Of a DNA stretch of 16,370 bases, positions 1-6,831 are shown piece after piece. This stretch comes from Nonomuraea sp. (GTDB lineage: Bacteria > Actinomycetota > Actinomycetes > Streptosporangiales > Streptosporangiaceae). The notes under the pieces were generated by a model. The model was not told the DNA's origin, made no database searches, and was given only the letters and a program-made list of their open reading frames with translations. Location: positions 1 through 16,370 of the forward strand of contig JABFVJ010000437.1 in the NCBI GenBank assembly GCA_013362835.1. Reading direction: 5' to 3'. The translations under genes and the position numbers were made by a program. Each line of letters begins with the position of its first letter. Position 1 is the first letter of the stretch.

Positions 1-1234
1 CGGGCAGCGGCGCGCGGGGGCCGGGACCGAGGCGGGCCAGGAGCAGGGCGCGACGGCGCCGGTAACGCAGGCGGGCGGCGCGGATGTGCCGGTCGTAGTC
101 GTGGGTCTCGATCAGCCTGGCGAGGACGAGCTGGCCCAGCACCTCCGTGTGGGCGTCGGCGTGCAGCTTGGCCTCCGCGACCGGGCCCACGAGGGCGGGC
201 GGCACGGCCATCCAGGCCAGGCGCAGCGCCGGGGCCAGCGACTCGGAGGTGGTGCCGCAGTACACGACCTGATCGGGGGAGGCGCCCTGGAGCGCGCCCA
301 CCGGACGCCGGTCGTAGCGGAACTCGCCGTCGTAGTCGTCCTCGATGACCGGGCCGCCCCATTCGCGCAGTTCGCGGCGGCGCTGGGGATGCAGGGGGAC
401 ACCGGTCGGGTACTGGTGGGCCGGGGTGAGGACGGCGGCGGCCACTTCAGGGGTGAGGGTTTCGGTACGCGCGCCGCGCTCGTCCACGGGGAGGGGGACG
501 AGCGTGCGCCCGGCCCGGCGCAGGACCTCGCGGTAGAAGTCGTGGCCCGGGTCCTCCATGGCGATCGGGCCCTCGCCGAGCACTGTGGCCAGCAGGTTGA
601 GCGACTGGACGAATCCCGTGGTGATCACGATCCGGTCGGGGGTCGTCAGGACGCCGCGGGTCCTGCCCAGGTAGCCGGCGAGCGCGGTCCGCAACTCGAT
701 CCTGCCCCGGGGATCGCACGGGCCGAACACCTCGGCGGGCGCGGTGGCGAGCACGTGACGGGTGGCCCGCAACCAGGCCCGCGCGGGAAACGCGGACACG
801 TCGGGCTGCCCCGGCCGCAGATCATGCCGCACCGGCACGCCGGACACGTCGGTTATGTCGGCCACAAGGGACGTGGCCGGCGAGGCGGGGCGCGACGGCC
901 CCGGAGGCGCGGGCGGCGTGTCGTGGCGGAGGCGGGCGACAGCGGCCTCGGCACCCGAGCCGGGGCGGGGAGTGGCGGTGGTTTCGGTGCCTGAGCCGGG
1001 GTGGGTGGTCAGGTGGCCCTCTTCGGTGAGCTGGTCGTAGGCGGCGGTCACCGTGCCGCGCGCGAGGCCCAGCTCGGCCGCGAGCGCGCGGGACGAGGGC
1101 AGCCGGGTGCCGGGCGGCAGCCGGCCGTCCCTGATCGCGGCGCGCAGCGCGTCCTCCAGGCCGCGCCGCCGCCCGCGCGCGGGGTCGATCTCCAGATGCA
1201 GGTCCACGCCGTGACCGGCCCAATCTTTCGGCAC
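1..1234 (-). CDS. MocR/PdxR-family (GntR-type HTH plus aminotransferase-like domain) regulator, partial, lacking the PLP lysine
   Basis: Reading from a GTG at 1234, the frame stays open for 411 codons and runs off the left edge. Residues about 10-80 form a GntR winged helix (LPSSRALAAELGLARGTV, then AYDQLTEEGHL). A Pro/Ala-rich linker spans about 85-125. From about 135 on comes a fold-type I aminotransferase-like domain with family landmarks: ITTGFVQSLNLL near 204-215, MEDPGH at 226-231, PAHQYPTG at 271-278, and IEDDYDGEFRY at 297-307. Proteins of this family usually bind PLP and activate or repress a neighbouring gene. Here the segment that normally reads SK(T/S)LAP is SESLAP (residues 330-335), so the Schiff-base lysine is Glu331 (codon at 242-244). 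The ligand and mode of action are therefore uncertain. It is transcribed divergently from the metallophosphoesterase. The GTG start was chosen because it sits just upstream of the HTH; the ribosome-binding site is weak. The target gene is unknown. Confidence 0.85.
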   Translation of the reverse strand, partial: MPKDWAGHGVDLHLEIDPARGRRRGLEDALRAAIRDGRLPPGTRLPSSRALAAELGLARGTVTAAYDQLTEEGHLTTHPGSGTETTATPRPGSGAEAAVARLRHDTPPAPPGPSRPASPATSLVADITDVSGVPVRHDLRPGQPDVSAFPARAWLRATRHVLATAPAEVFGPCDPRGRIELRTALAGYLGRTRGVLTTPDRIVITTGFVQSLNLLATVLGEGPIAMEDPGHDFYREVLRRAGRTLVPLPVDERGARTETLTPEVAAAVLTPAHQYPTGVPLHPQRRRELREWGGPVIEDDYDGEFRYDRRPVGALQGASPDQVVYCGTTSESLAPALRLAWMAVPPALVGPVAEAKLHADAHTEVLGQLVLARLIETHDYDRHIRAARLRYRRRRALLLARLGPGPRAPLP

Positions 1235-1303
1235 AGAACCGGATCTTATGACTGGTCCGGTTGTTGGCTAACGTCGTGGGCGTACCGCGAAAGGATTCCT
1301 GTC
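1235..1303. promoter_or_regulatory. Divergent intergenic region with an inverted repeat (candidate MocR operator)
   Basis: This 69-bp gap separates the MocR-type regulator from the metallophosphoesterase, so both promoters must lie here or inside the genes. It contains a perfect 7-bp inverted repeat, AACCGGA at 1237-1243 and TCCGGTT at 1256-1262, separated by 12 bp. MocR and GntR regulators often bind repeats next to their own gene, so this is a plausible operator, but that is inference. AAGGA at 1291-1295 is the ribosome-binding site of the rightward gene. No convincing -35/-10 pair is visible for either direction. Confidence 0.4.
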
Positions 1304-2068
1304 ATGCTCGTGATCGCCCACCTCAGCGACATCCACATCGGCGGCTCCGACCGGTCGGTCGAGCGCGCCGACGCCGTCCTGCGCTACCTGGACGCCCTCC
1401 CCTACGACTTCGACGCGGTGCTCGTCAGCGGCGATCTCGCCGACCACGGGCTGGCGGAGGAGTACGAGCAGGTGCGCAAGCTGCTGACCTCGCGCCACCC
1501 GGTCCTCGTCTGCCCCGGCAACCACGACGACCGTACGGAGTTCCGCCGGGTGCTGCTCGGCGAGGAGCCCGCGACCGGGCCGATCAACCGCGTCCACCGC
1601 ACCGCCAAGGCCCTGTACGCGCTCTGCGACTCCACCATTCCCGGCAAGGCCGGCGGCCGGATGGACGACGAGACGCTGACCTGGCTGGAAGGCGTGCTGG
1701 ACGGGGAACGTGAGCTGCCGGTGTTCGTGGTCTTCCACCACCCGCCGGTCCTCCTCCACTCGCCGGTCGACACGATCATGCTCGACCGCCCGGAACCGCT
1801 CGCCGAGCTGGTGTCGCGGCATCCCAACGTGGCCGCCGTCCTGGTCGGCCACGCGCACACGGCCGCGGTCTCGACGTTCGCGGGCCGCCCGCTGCTGGCG
1901 GCCCCGGGCGTGGTGTCCACGCTGAAACTGCCGTGGGAGGGCGCGACGACGCTGGACGACTGCGCCGACTACGCCCTCCCGCCGGGGATCGTCTTCCACG
2001 TCCTGGACGACACGGGGCGGCTGACCACCCACCACCGCGTCGTCCAGGCCGGCCCTACCGCTGGGTGA
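1304..2068 (+). CDS. Calcineurin-like metallophosphoesterase, CpdA (class III cyclic nucleotide phosphodiesterase)-like
   Basis: This 254-residue cytoplasmic protein carries the full metal-binding set of calcineurin-like phosphoesterases. D9 and H11 lie in SDIH, D44 in SGDLAD, N73 and H74 in PGNHDDR, H145-H146 in FHHPP, and H183 and H185 in GHAH. The pattern and length match CpdA/GpdQ-type enzymes, which cleave 3',5'-cyclic nucleotides or glycerophosphodiesters with a dinuclear metal centre. The exact substrate cannot be read from the sequence. The ATG at 1304 is preceded by AAGGA at a suitable distance and begins exactly at the conserved first beta strand (MLVIAHLSDIH); an upstream in-frame extension would encode non-homologous sequence antisense to the MocR gene. 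There is no signal peptide. The stop codon overlaps the convergent GH51 gene by 14 bp. Any link to arabinose metabolism is unproven. Confidence 0.85.
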   Translation: MLVIAHLSDIHIGGSDRSVERADAVLRYLDALPYDFDAVLVSGDLADHGLAEEYEQVRKLLTSRHPVLVCPGNHDDRTEFRRVLLGEEPATGPINRVHRTAKALYALCDSTIPGKAGGRMDDETLTWLEGVLDGERELPVFVVFHHPPVLLHSPVDTIMLDRPEPLAELVSRHPNVAAVLVGHAHTAAVSTFAGRPLLAAPGVVSTLKLPWEGATTLDDCADYALPPGIVFHVLDDTGRLTTHHRVVQAGPTAG

Positions 2069-5000
2069 GCTTGACGAACGTCACCGAGTACGCCGGGAAG
2101 TCGTAGGCGAAGGCCGAGGAGAAGCCGTTCACCCGCCGCTCGACCGGCGCGATCGTCTCCGGGGCCGCGATCGAGTTGACGTCGGCCGGCTGCCCGGTCA
2201 GCGAGGTCACGGTCGCCGTCGGCAGGACGCGGGCCGAGCCGAGGTCCACGCTGCCGCGTACGGCCGTGCCCTGGGCGTTGACGACCTTGAGCGTCACGGT
2301 CTTCCCGTCCTTGGAGACCACCTGGTACAGCGGCTCCACGGTGGCGCTGTCGACGAAGTCGTTGACCTTGACGCCGTCCAGCCAGGTGGTGATCCGGCGG
2401 CCTGACACCTGGACCTTGAGCCGGTAGTCGCGGCCGGTCTCGACCGTGGTGGCCGAGGTCGCCACGGACGACTTGGCCCCGTTGACCGCCTTCTCGATCG
2501 CGGACTGGGTGTTGTTCCAGCCGCCGACGTTCCACCAGTAGTAGTTGCCGGTGTCCTTGACGCCGAACATCACCAGGAAGCCCTCGGACCCGGCGGTCTT
2601 GCGGGCGGTCACCTCCATCGTGTAGTCCGACCAGTCCGCCGAGCCGGCCGTGGACCTGGCGTCCTCGACCTGGGCCGTCTGCGTGTACGCGCCGTCCTGG
2701 ACGGCCCACGTCCCGGCGCCCGGCGTCCACTTGCCGGATCCGGCGGAGAAGTCGTCGGCCAGCAGCGCGGTCCCGTCGGCCGCGGTGACCTTGACGTCGT
2801 CGTACCTGACCTGGGTGTTCCAGGAGCCGAGGCCGATCCCGCCCTGGATGCCGGCCACCGGCTGCGCCTCGCCCTTGAAGGAACTGGGCAGCACCCGGTC
2901 GCCGACGTTCGTGGAGAACAGCCGCTGGACGTGGTAGCTGGGCGACCCGTACGCCTGGTCGTTGTCGAACCAGATCAGGTCGGGCGTCCAGTCCACGTAG
3001 TCCACGTTGGCCAGCAGCGGCGCGTACGAGGCCAGCTCCACCACGTCGGAGTTCCGTTCGAGACCGGTGATGTACGACGCCTCGGCCAGCGCGTTGCCGA
3101 ACGTGCTGCCCTGCGAGGCGTACTCGCCGACGAACACCTTCGGGCCGGTGCGGTCGTAGGCGTCGTAGCGGTGGTTGTTGGCCAGGAACCAGCTCGGGCT
3201 GTTGTAGTAGTGCTCGTCGACCAGGTCGGCCTTCTGGTCGCGGGCGAACTGCCACATCCGGTCGAACCAGGCGCCCTGCGACGTCTGACCCGAGTTACTG
3301 ATGATCTTGATGTTGGGGTACTTCGCCCTGACCGCGTCGGCGAACTTGGGGTAGTTCGTGAAGAACTCCTGGTAGATCTCCTCGTTCCCGAGCCCGATGT
3401 AGTCCAGGCCGAACGGCTTCGGATGCCCGAGCGCCGCCCGCTTCGCGCCCCACTCGGAGGTGACCGGGCCGTTGGCGAACTCGATCAGGTCCAGCGTGTC
3501 CCGCACCCACCGGGCCAGCTTGGCCTCGTCGGTCAGCGGCCGGTTCTCGCCGCAGCCGTTGACGCCCACCGACAGCACCGGCAGCGCCTCGGCGCCGATG
3601 TCCTCGGCGAACTGGAAGTACTCGTAGTAGCCGATGCCGTAGGACTGGTTGTAGCCCCAGAAGTTGAAGTTCGTCGGCCGCTCCTCGACCGGGCCGATCG
3701 TCTCCTTCCACTGGTAGATGCGCCGCCGGTCCTGCTTGTCCGAGTAGGGGTCGTAGGTGCCGACGTTGGTCACGCAGCCGCCGGGGAAGCGCAGGAAGCG
3801 CGGTTCGAGGTCGGCGATCATCTTCGCCAGGTCCGTCCGCATGCCGTGGCCCTTGAACGTCCGGTGCGGGAACAGCGAGACCATGTCCAGGTCGGTGCGC
3901 CCGGCGGGCGCCTGGACGACGAGCCGGCCCGCGTCGGTGGTGGCCGAGGCGGTGAACGACGCCTGGTACTTCGCCCAGCCGCCCGCCTTGATCCGCAGCG
4001 TGGCGGTGCCGAGCACGGTCGTGCCGTCCTCGGCGGTGACGGTCAGCGGGGCGTCGTCGGCGCGCCTGGCCCACAGCGACAGGTCGTACCGCTCGCCGGC
4101 CTTCAGCGGCAGGCCGCGGTTGAAGCCGGCGTTGCTCGCCCCGGCCGTGCCGTCGCCGGTCACGTCGAGGCGCAGGTAGTTGCGGTTGTTGTCGTTCAGG
4201 GGCTGGTCGCCGGTGACCGTGAGGGTGGCGCTCGCGCCGCGTTCGGTCTTGGTCCAGGCGGTCAGGCCGGTGTAGGTGCGCTCGTCGGTGGCGTTGAACT
4301 CGAACGAGCGGTTCTGGACGAGCTCGGCGTACAGGCCGCCGTCGGCCGCGTGGTTGATGTCCTCGTAGAAGACGCCGTACAGGTTGGGGCTGACCTTGGT
4401 TCCGGGTGCCTTGGCGTCCACGGTGAGCTTGCCGGAGGTGTAGCCCTCGACGCGGAACTTGGTGGCGGCGGTGCCGGTGACGAGCTTGCCGTCCTCGACG
4501 GAGACGTTGCGGCCGCCGGAGGAGAGGACGACCTTGCCGCCGCCCGCGTCCTTGAGCTGGAACACCGAGGCGTTCGCGCCCAGCCGTACCTTGTCGCCCG
4601 CCTCCAGGTACTTCCCGGTCGCGAGGTCCTTCAGCGCGAGCCCGCCGTCGCGGGCCTCGGGGGTCACGGCCAGGCTGGTCATCGGCGCCTTCGCCGAGGC
4701 CCGCACCACACCCGCCCGGTCGGCGGTCAGGTACGGCGTCGCCGCCGCGCGCAGCGTGAACGGCCCCTCCGGCGTGACGGGCCCGCCCTCGGCGGCCTTG
4801 ATCGCGACGTAGTCGAAGTCGGCCCGCATCGACGTGCCGTTCTGGGCCGACAGGCCGAACAGGCCGAGCTGCCTGACCTGGAGTTTCGCGGTCGTCCTGG
4901 TCGCCTGGACCCAGGCGGAGCCGTCCCAGTAGGAGGAGACGAACTCGTCGCCGGTCCTGGCCAGCTTGACGATCTCGCCGGTCGAGCCGGGCCGCGCCGC

Positions 5001-5447
5001 GAAGCCCGAGGTGAAGGCGGCGCCGACCTCGGTGGCGGTCTCGATCACCGGGCCGCCGGCGAAGCCGACGTGCGCGAGCCCGGCGCGTACGTAGTTGTCC
5101 CAGTCCTGCCAGGCCAGCAGGCCCGCGCTCTGGTAGTCCAGCGCCACCGGCGCGCTGACCTTGGCGACGACCTCGAAGTCGCCGTCGGGGACGTCCACGA
5201 GGAAGAGGTTCCTGGCCGTGTTCGTGCCCTGGTGGGTGTCGCCGGCGAGGGTGTCGAGGTGGAGCGCGCCGCCCGACAGCGACCAGCGGGTGGGGTCCGG
5301 GGCCAGCACCGTCCAGTCCTGGCCGAGCGTGGAGCCGTCGAACTGGTCGACGACGGCGCCTTCGGGGATCGGGTCGGCCGCCGCCGTCGCGGCAGGGGCC
5401 GTGAGCAGGCCCGCCGCTAACAGCGTGGCCAGGACGAGTCGCTTCAT
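2055..5447 (-). CDS. Secreted multidomain alpha-L-arabinofuranosidase, GH51
   Basis: The enzyme hydrolyses terminal alpha-L-arabinofuranosyl residues from plant polysaccharides. The product is 1130 residues, about twice the length of simple bacterial GH51 enzymes. Residues 1 to about 24 are a Sec signal peptide (KR, a hydrophobic core, then Ala-rich ATAAAD). About 30-217 is a concanavalin-like beta-sandwich resembling DUF1349 or xylosidase C-terminal modules. About 228-335 looks like a small beta-trefoil or fascin-like module. The GH51 core begins near 339 (SPNLYGVFYEDINHA), is interrupted by a CBM4/9-like module at about 403-525, and continues as a TIM barrel. It carries acid/base Glu689 in GLGNEE and nucleophile Glu775 in VGEYA. 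About 865-1035 is an inserted laminin-G/DUF1080-like sandwich, followed by the arabinofuranosidase C-terminal beta domain. GAGGAG (minus strand, 5456-5461) precedes the ATG. Leu10 is a rare TTA codon. Two LacI-type operators lie just upstream, so arabinose-responsive repression is likely. The module boundaries are estimates. Confidence 0.92.
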   Translation of the reverse strand: MKRLVLATLLAAGLLTAPAATAAADPIPEGAVVDQFDGSTLGQDWTVLAPDPTRWSLSGGALHLDTLAGDTHQGTNTARNLFLVDVPDGDFEVVAKVSAPVALDYQSAGLLAWQDWDNYVRAGLAHVGFAGGPVIETATEVGAAFTSGFAARPGSTGEIVKLARTGDEFVSSYWDGSAWVQATRTTAKLQVRQLGLFGLSAQNGTSMRADFDYVAIKAAEGGPVTPEGPFTLRAAATPYLTADRAGVVRASAKAPMTSLAVTPEARDGGLALKDLATGKYLEAGDKVRLGANASVFQLKDAGGGKVVLSSGGRNVSVEDGKLVTGTAATKFRVEGYTSGKLTVDAKAPGTKVSPNLYGVFYEDINHAADGGLYAELVQNRSFEFNATDERTYTGLTAWTKTERGASATLTVTGDQPLNDNNRNYLRLDVTGDGTAGASNAGFNRGLPLKAGERYDLSLWARRADDAPLTVTAEDGTTVLGTATLRIKAGGWAKYQASFTASATTDAGRLVVQAPAGRTDLDMVSLFPHRTFKGHGMRTDLAKMIADLEPRFLRFPGGCVTNVGTYDPYSDKQDRRRIYQWKETIGPVEERPTNFNFWGYNQSYGIGYYEYFQFAEDIGAEALPVLSVGVNGCGENRPLTDEAKLARWVRDTLDLIEFANGPVTSEWGAKRAALGHPKPFGLDYIGLGNEEIYQEFFTNYPKFADAVRAKYPNIKIISNSGQTSQGAWFDRMWQFARDQKADLVDEHYYNSPSWFLANNHRYDAYDRTGPKVFVGEYASQGSTFGNALAEASYITGLERNSDVVELASYAPLLANVDYVDWTPDLIWFDNDQAYGSPSYHVQRLFSTNVGDRVLPSSFKGEAQPVAGIQGGIGLGSWNTQVRYDDVKVTAADGTALLADDFSAGSGKWTPGAGTWAVQDGAYTQTAQVEDARSTAGSADWSDYTMEVTARKTAGSEGFLVMFGVKDTGNYYWWNVGGWNNTQSAIEKAVNGAKSSVATSATTVETGRDYRLKVQVSGRRITTWLDGVKVNDFVDSATVEPLYQVVSKDGKTVTLKVVNAQGTAVRGSVDLGSARVLPTATVTSLTGQPADVNSIAAPETIAPVERRVNGFSSAFAYDFPAYSVTFVKLTQR
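5414..5422 (-). promoter_or_regulatory. Operator half-site containing the TTA codon of the GH51 gene
   Basis: On the minus strand, codons 9-12 of the GH51 gene read CTG TTA GCG GCG and contain TGTTAGCGG, one perfect half of the cluster's LacI-type palindrome. The other half is absent. TTA at 5418-5420 is a rare leucine codon in high-GC actinomycetes. The half-site could be a weak auxiliary operator or coincidence. Confidence 0.3.
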
Positions 5448-5472
5448 GGGGGGTGCTCCTCGGGTCGGAGAA

Positions 5473-5486
5473 TGTTAGCGCTAACA
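5473..5486. promoter_or_regulatory. LacI-type operator O1, perfect palindrome
   Basis: TGTTAGCGCTAACA is a perfect 14-bp palindrome with a central CpG, as expected for LacI/GalR-family operators. It lies 26 bp upstream of the GH51 start codon, between that start and the presumed promoter, so binding would block leftward transcription. Six other sites of the same design occur in the window, always in non-coding DNA or at a gene start. Confidence 0.85.
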
Positions 5487-5491
5487 AACCA

Positions 5492-5505
5492 AGTGAACGC
5501 TAACA
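5492..5505. promoter_or_regulatory. LacI-type operator O2
   Basis: Read on the minus strand this is TGTTAGCGTTCACT, one half-site perfect and the other of the TTCAC type seen at other sites of the cluster. Its centre is 19 bp from that of O1, about two helical turns. The tandem pair therefore probably controls the GH51 promoter cooperatively. Confidence 0.7.
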
Positions 5506-5589
5506 TCGGCGATCCGCGACAAGTTAAGGTCCGGATACGCCCCACGTCAAGGGTTGCTCGGCGTGACCCGACCGTAATCGTGCAGCCCC

Positions 5590-5617
5590 TTGACGGAGGC
5601 CGTTGTTAACGTTCACA
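5590..5617 (+). promoter_or_regulatory. Candidate ytfQ promoter with LacI-type operator O3
   Basis: TTGACG at 5590-5595 is a good -35 candidate. Eight bases later the operator TGTTAACGTTCACA occupies 5604-5617, covering the spacer and the expected -10 area. The -10 hexamer itself is weak. The chvE promoter region has the same geometry (TTGACA, 7 bp, operator), which supports both calls. Repressor at this site would exclude RNA polymerase. Confidence 0.6.
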
Positions 5618-5798
5618 GTCGTGGCCAAGCCAGGAAGAAAGAGCGGCCTTGAAGGCGCCCGGGGGAGGCCCGTGGTGCCCGCGGCGCTCGTCACGCGCGT
5701 CAGCTCGGTCCGACGGGACCGGCCAGGCCCCGGAAGTAGGGAGGCGCCGGCAGCCGCATTCCGGTTGTTAGCGCTCACATGAGAAGGGAACCCCCCAC
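5618..5798 (+). other. Long GC-rich leader of ytfQ
   Basis: About 180 bases separate the candidate ytfQ promoter from the GTG start. I see no convincing gene here. There is a 6-bp stem with a GACG loop (CGGTCC at 5706-5711, GGACCG at 5716-5721) and operator O4 near the end. AAGGGAA at 5784-5790 is the ribosome-binding site. No riboswitch class is recognisable. The rest of the 351-bp gap between the GH51 gene and ytfQ holds only operators O1-O3 and unremarkable sequence. Confidence 0.45.
5766..5779. promoter_or_regulatory. LacI-type operator O4
   Basis: TGTTAGCGCTCACA differs from the perfect O1 palindrome at one base. It lies 19 bp before the ytfQ start codon, 162 bp centre to centre from O3. 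A downstream site like this could act as a roadblock or as the second anchor of a repression loop. Confidence 0.75.
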
Positions 5799-6779
5799 GT
5801 GTTGAAGAGGATCTCGGCGTTGGTGCTCGCCGGGCTCACCGCGATGTCGGTGGCGAGCTGTGGCGGCGGCAGTGGCAGTGGCGGTTCCGGCGGCGGCGAC
5901 GGGTCGATCACCATGGGCTTCGCCCAGGTCGGCGCGGAGAGCGGCTGGCGTACCGCGAACACCAAGTCCGTGCAGGACTCGGCCAAGAACGCGGGCGTCA
6001 CGCTCAAGTTCTCCGACGCCCAGCAGAAGCAGGAGAACCAGATCAAGGCCATCCGCTCCTACATCCAGCAGAAGGTGGACGTCATCGCCTTCTCGCCGGT
6101 GGTGGAGTCGGGCTGGGACACGGTGCTCAAGGAGGCCAAGGACGCGAAGATCCCGGTCATCCTGACCGACCGCGCGGTCGACTCCAAGGACACCTCGCTC
6201 TACAAGACCTTCCTCGGCTCGGACTTCGTCAAGGAGGGCGAGAAGGCCGGCGAGTGGCTGGTCAACGAGTACAAGGACTCCAAGGACCCGGTGAACATCG
6301 TCGAGCTCCAGGGCACGACGGGTTCGGCGCCGGCCAACGACCGCAAGGCGGGCTTCGCCAAGCTCATCTCGGCCGACCCCAAGTTCAAGGTGATCGCCTC
6401 GCAGTCGGGTGACTTCACCAGGGCCAAGGGCAAGGAGGTCATGGAGGCGTTCCTGAAGTCCAACCCGGACATCGACGTGCTGTACGCGCACAACGACGAC
6501 ATGGGCCTGGGCGCGATCGAGGCGATCGAGGGCGCGGGCAAGGTGCCGGGCAAGGACATCAAGATCATCACCGTGGACGCCGTCAAGGACGGCATGCAGG
6601 CCCTGGCCGACGGGAAGATCAGCTACATCGTCGAGTGCTCCCCGCTGCTCGGCCCGCAGCTGATGGACCTGGCCAAGAAGGTCGTCAAGGGCGAGCAGGT
6701 GCCGGCCCGCGTGGTGACCGAGGAGACCACGTTCACGCAGGAGCAGGCCAAGCAGGCCCTGTCCAGCCGTCAGTACTGA
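5799..6779 (+). CDS. ytfQ: YtfQ-like furanose-sugar-binding lipoprotein of a CUT2 ABC transporter
   Basis: This 326-residue lipoprotein captures the sugar outside the membrane and delivers it to the YtfT/YjfF permeases. A signal peptide with lipobox VASC places the lipid-modified cysteine at residue 21, followed by a Gly/Ser-rich tether to about 34. The periplasmic-binding-protein-I (RbsB-like) domain follows. It resembles E. coli YtfQ closely along its length: GFAQVGAESGW, QQKQENQIKAIRSYI, NIVELQGTTGS, SGDFTRAKGKEVMEAF and VLYAHNDDMGLGAIEAI. YtfQ is known to bind galactofuranose, and related Gaf systems take up L-arabinofuranose. The divergent GH51 gene makes arabinofuranose the likely ligand here (inference). 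The start is GTG with AAGGGAA upstream; no better in-frame start precedes the signal peptide. Expression is probably repressed by the LacI-type protein through O3 and O4. A strong hairpin follows the stop codon. Confidence 0.92.
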   Translation: MLKRISALVLAGLTAMSVASCGGGSGSGGSGGGDGSITMGFAQVGAESGWRTANTKSVQDSAKNAGVTLKFSDAQQKQENQIKAIRSYIQQKVDVIAFSPVVESGWDTVLKEAKDAKIPVILTDRAVDSKDTSLYKTFLGSDFVKEGEKAGEWLVNEYKDSKDPVNIVELQGTTGSAPANDRKAGFAKLISADPKFKVIASQSGDFTRAKGKEVMEAFLKSNPDIDVLYAHNDDMGLGAIEAIEGAGKVPGKDIKIITVDAVKDGMQALADGKISYIVECSPLLGPQLMDLAKKVVKGEQVPARVVTEETTFTQEQAKQALSSRQY

Positions 6780-6785
6780 TCGCAC

Positions 6786-6812
6786 GGGCCGGGCCGCGGC
6801 CCGGCCCCTTTT
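6786..6812 (+). terminator. Strong hairpin after ytfQ, probable partial terminator or mRNA stabiliser
   Basis: A perfect 22-bp palindrome at 6786-6807 (GGGCCGGGCC and its complement around GCGC-type bases) can fold into a stem of about 9 bp with a 4-base loop. It is followed by CTTTT. It lies between the binding-protein gene and ytfR, where many ABC operons have a partial terminator or RNA-stabilising hairpin that keeps the binding protein more abundant than the membrane parts. The downstream genes lack an obvious promoter of their own, so read-through is expected. Confidence 0.7.
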
Positions 6813-6831
6813 CACCCGGAGGGGGAGGCGC

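Noticed and set aside
86..994. Plus-strand open frame across the MocR-type gene
   Set aside because: It is the antisense frame of a recognisable regulator; no domain or ribosome-binding site supports it.
1260..1273. Operator-like TGTTGGCTAACG before the phosphoesterase
   Set aside because: The half-site spacing is shorter than in O1-O7 and the central CG is missing, so it does not fit the cluster consensus.
2931..5420. Long open frame (829 codons) on the plus strand, antisense to the GH51 gene
   Set aside because: Its translation is low-complexity Val/Gly/Arg/Ala/Leu sequence typical of the mirror frame of a high-GC gene; the minus-strand frame has clear GH51 motifs and catalytic residues.
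5621..5782. Possible 53-codon reading frame in the ytfQ leader starting at GTG
   Set aside because: There is no ribosome-binding site, the composition is that of random high-GC DNA, and it ends inside operator O4.
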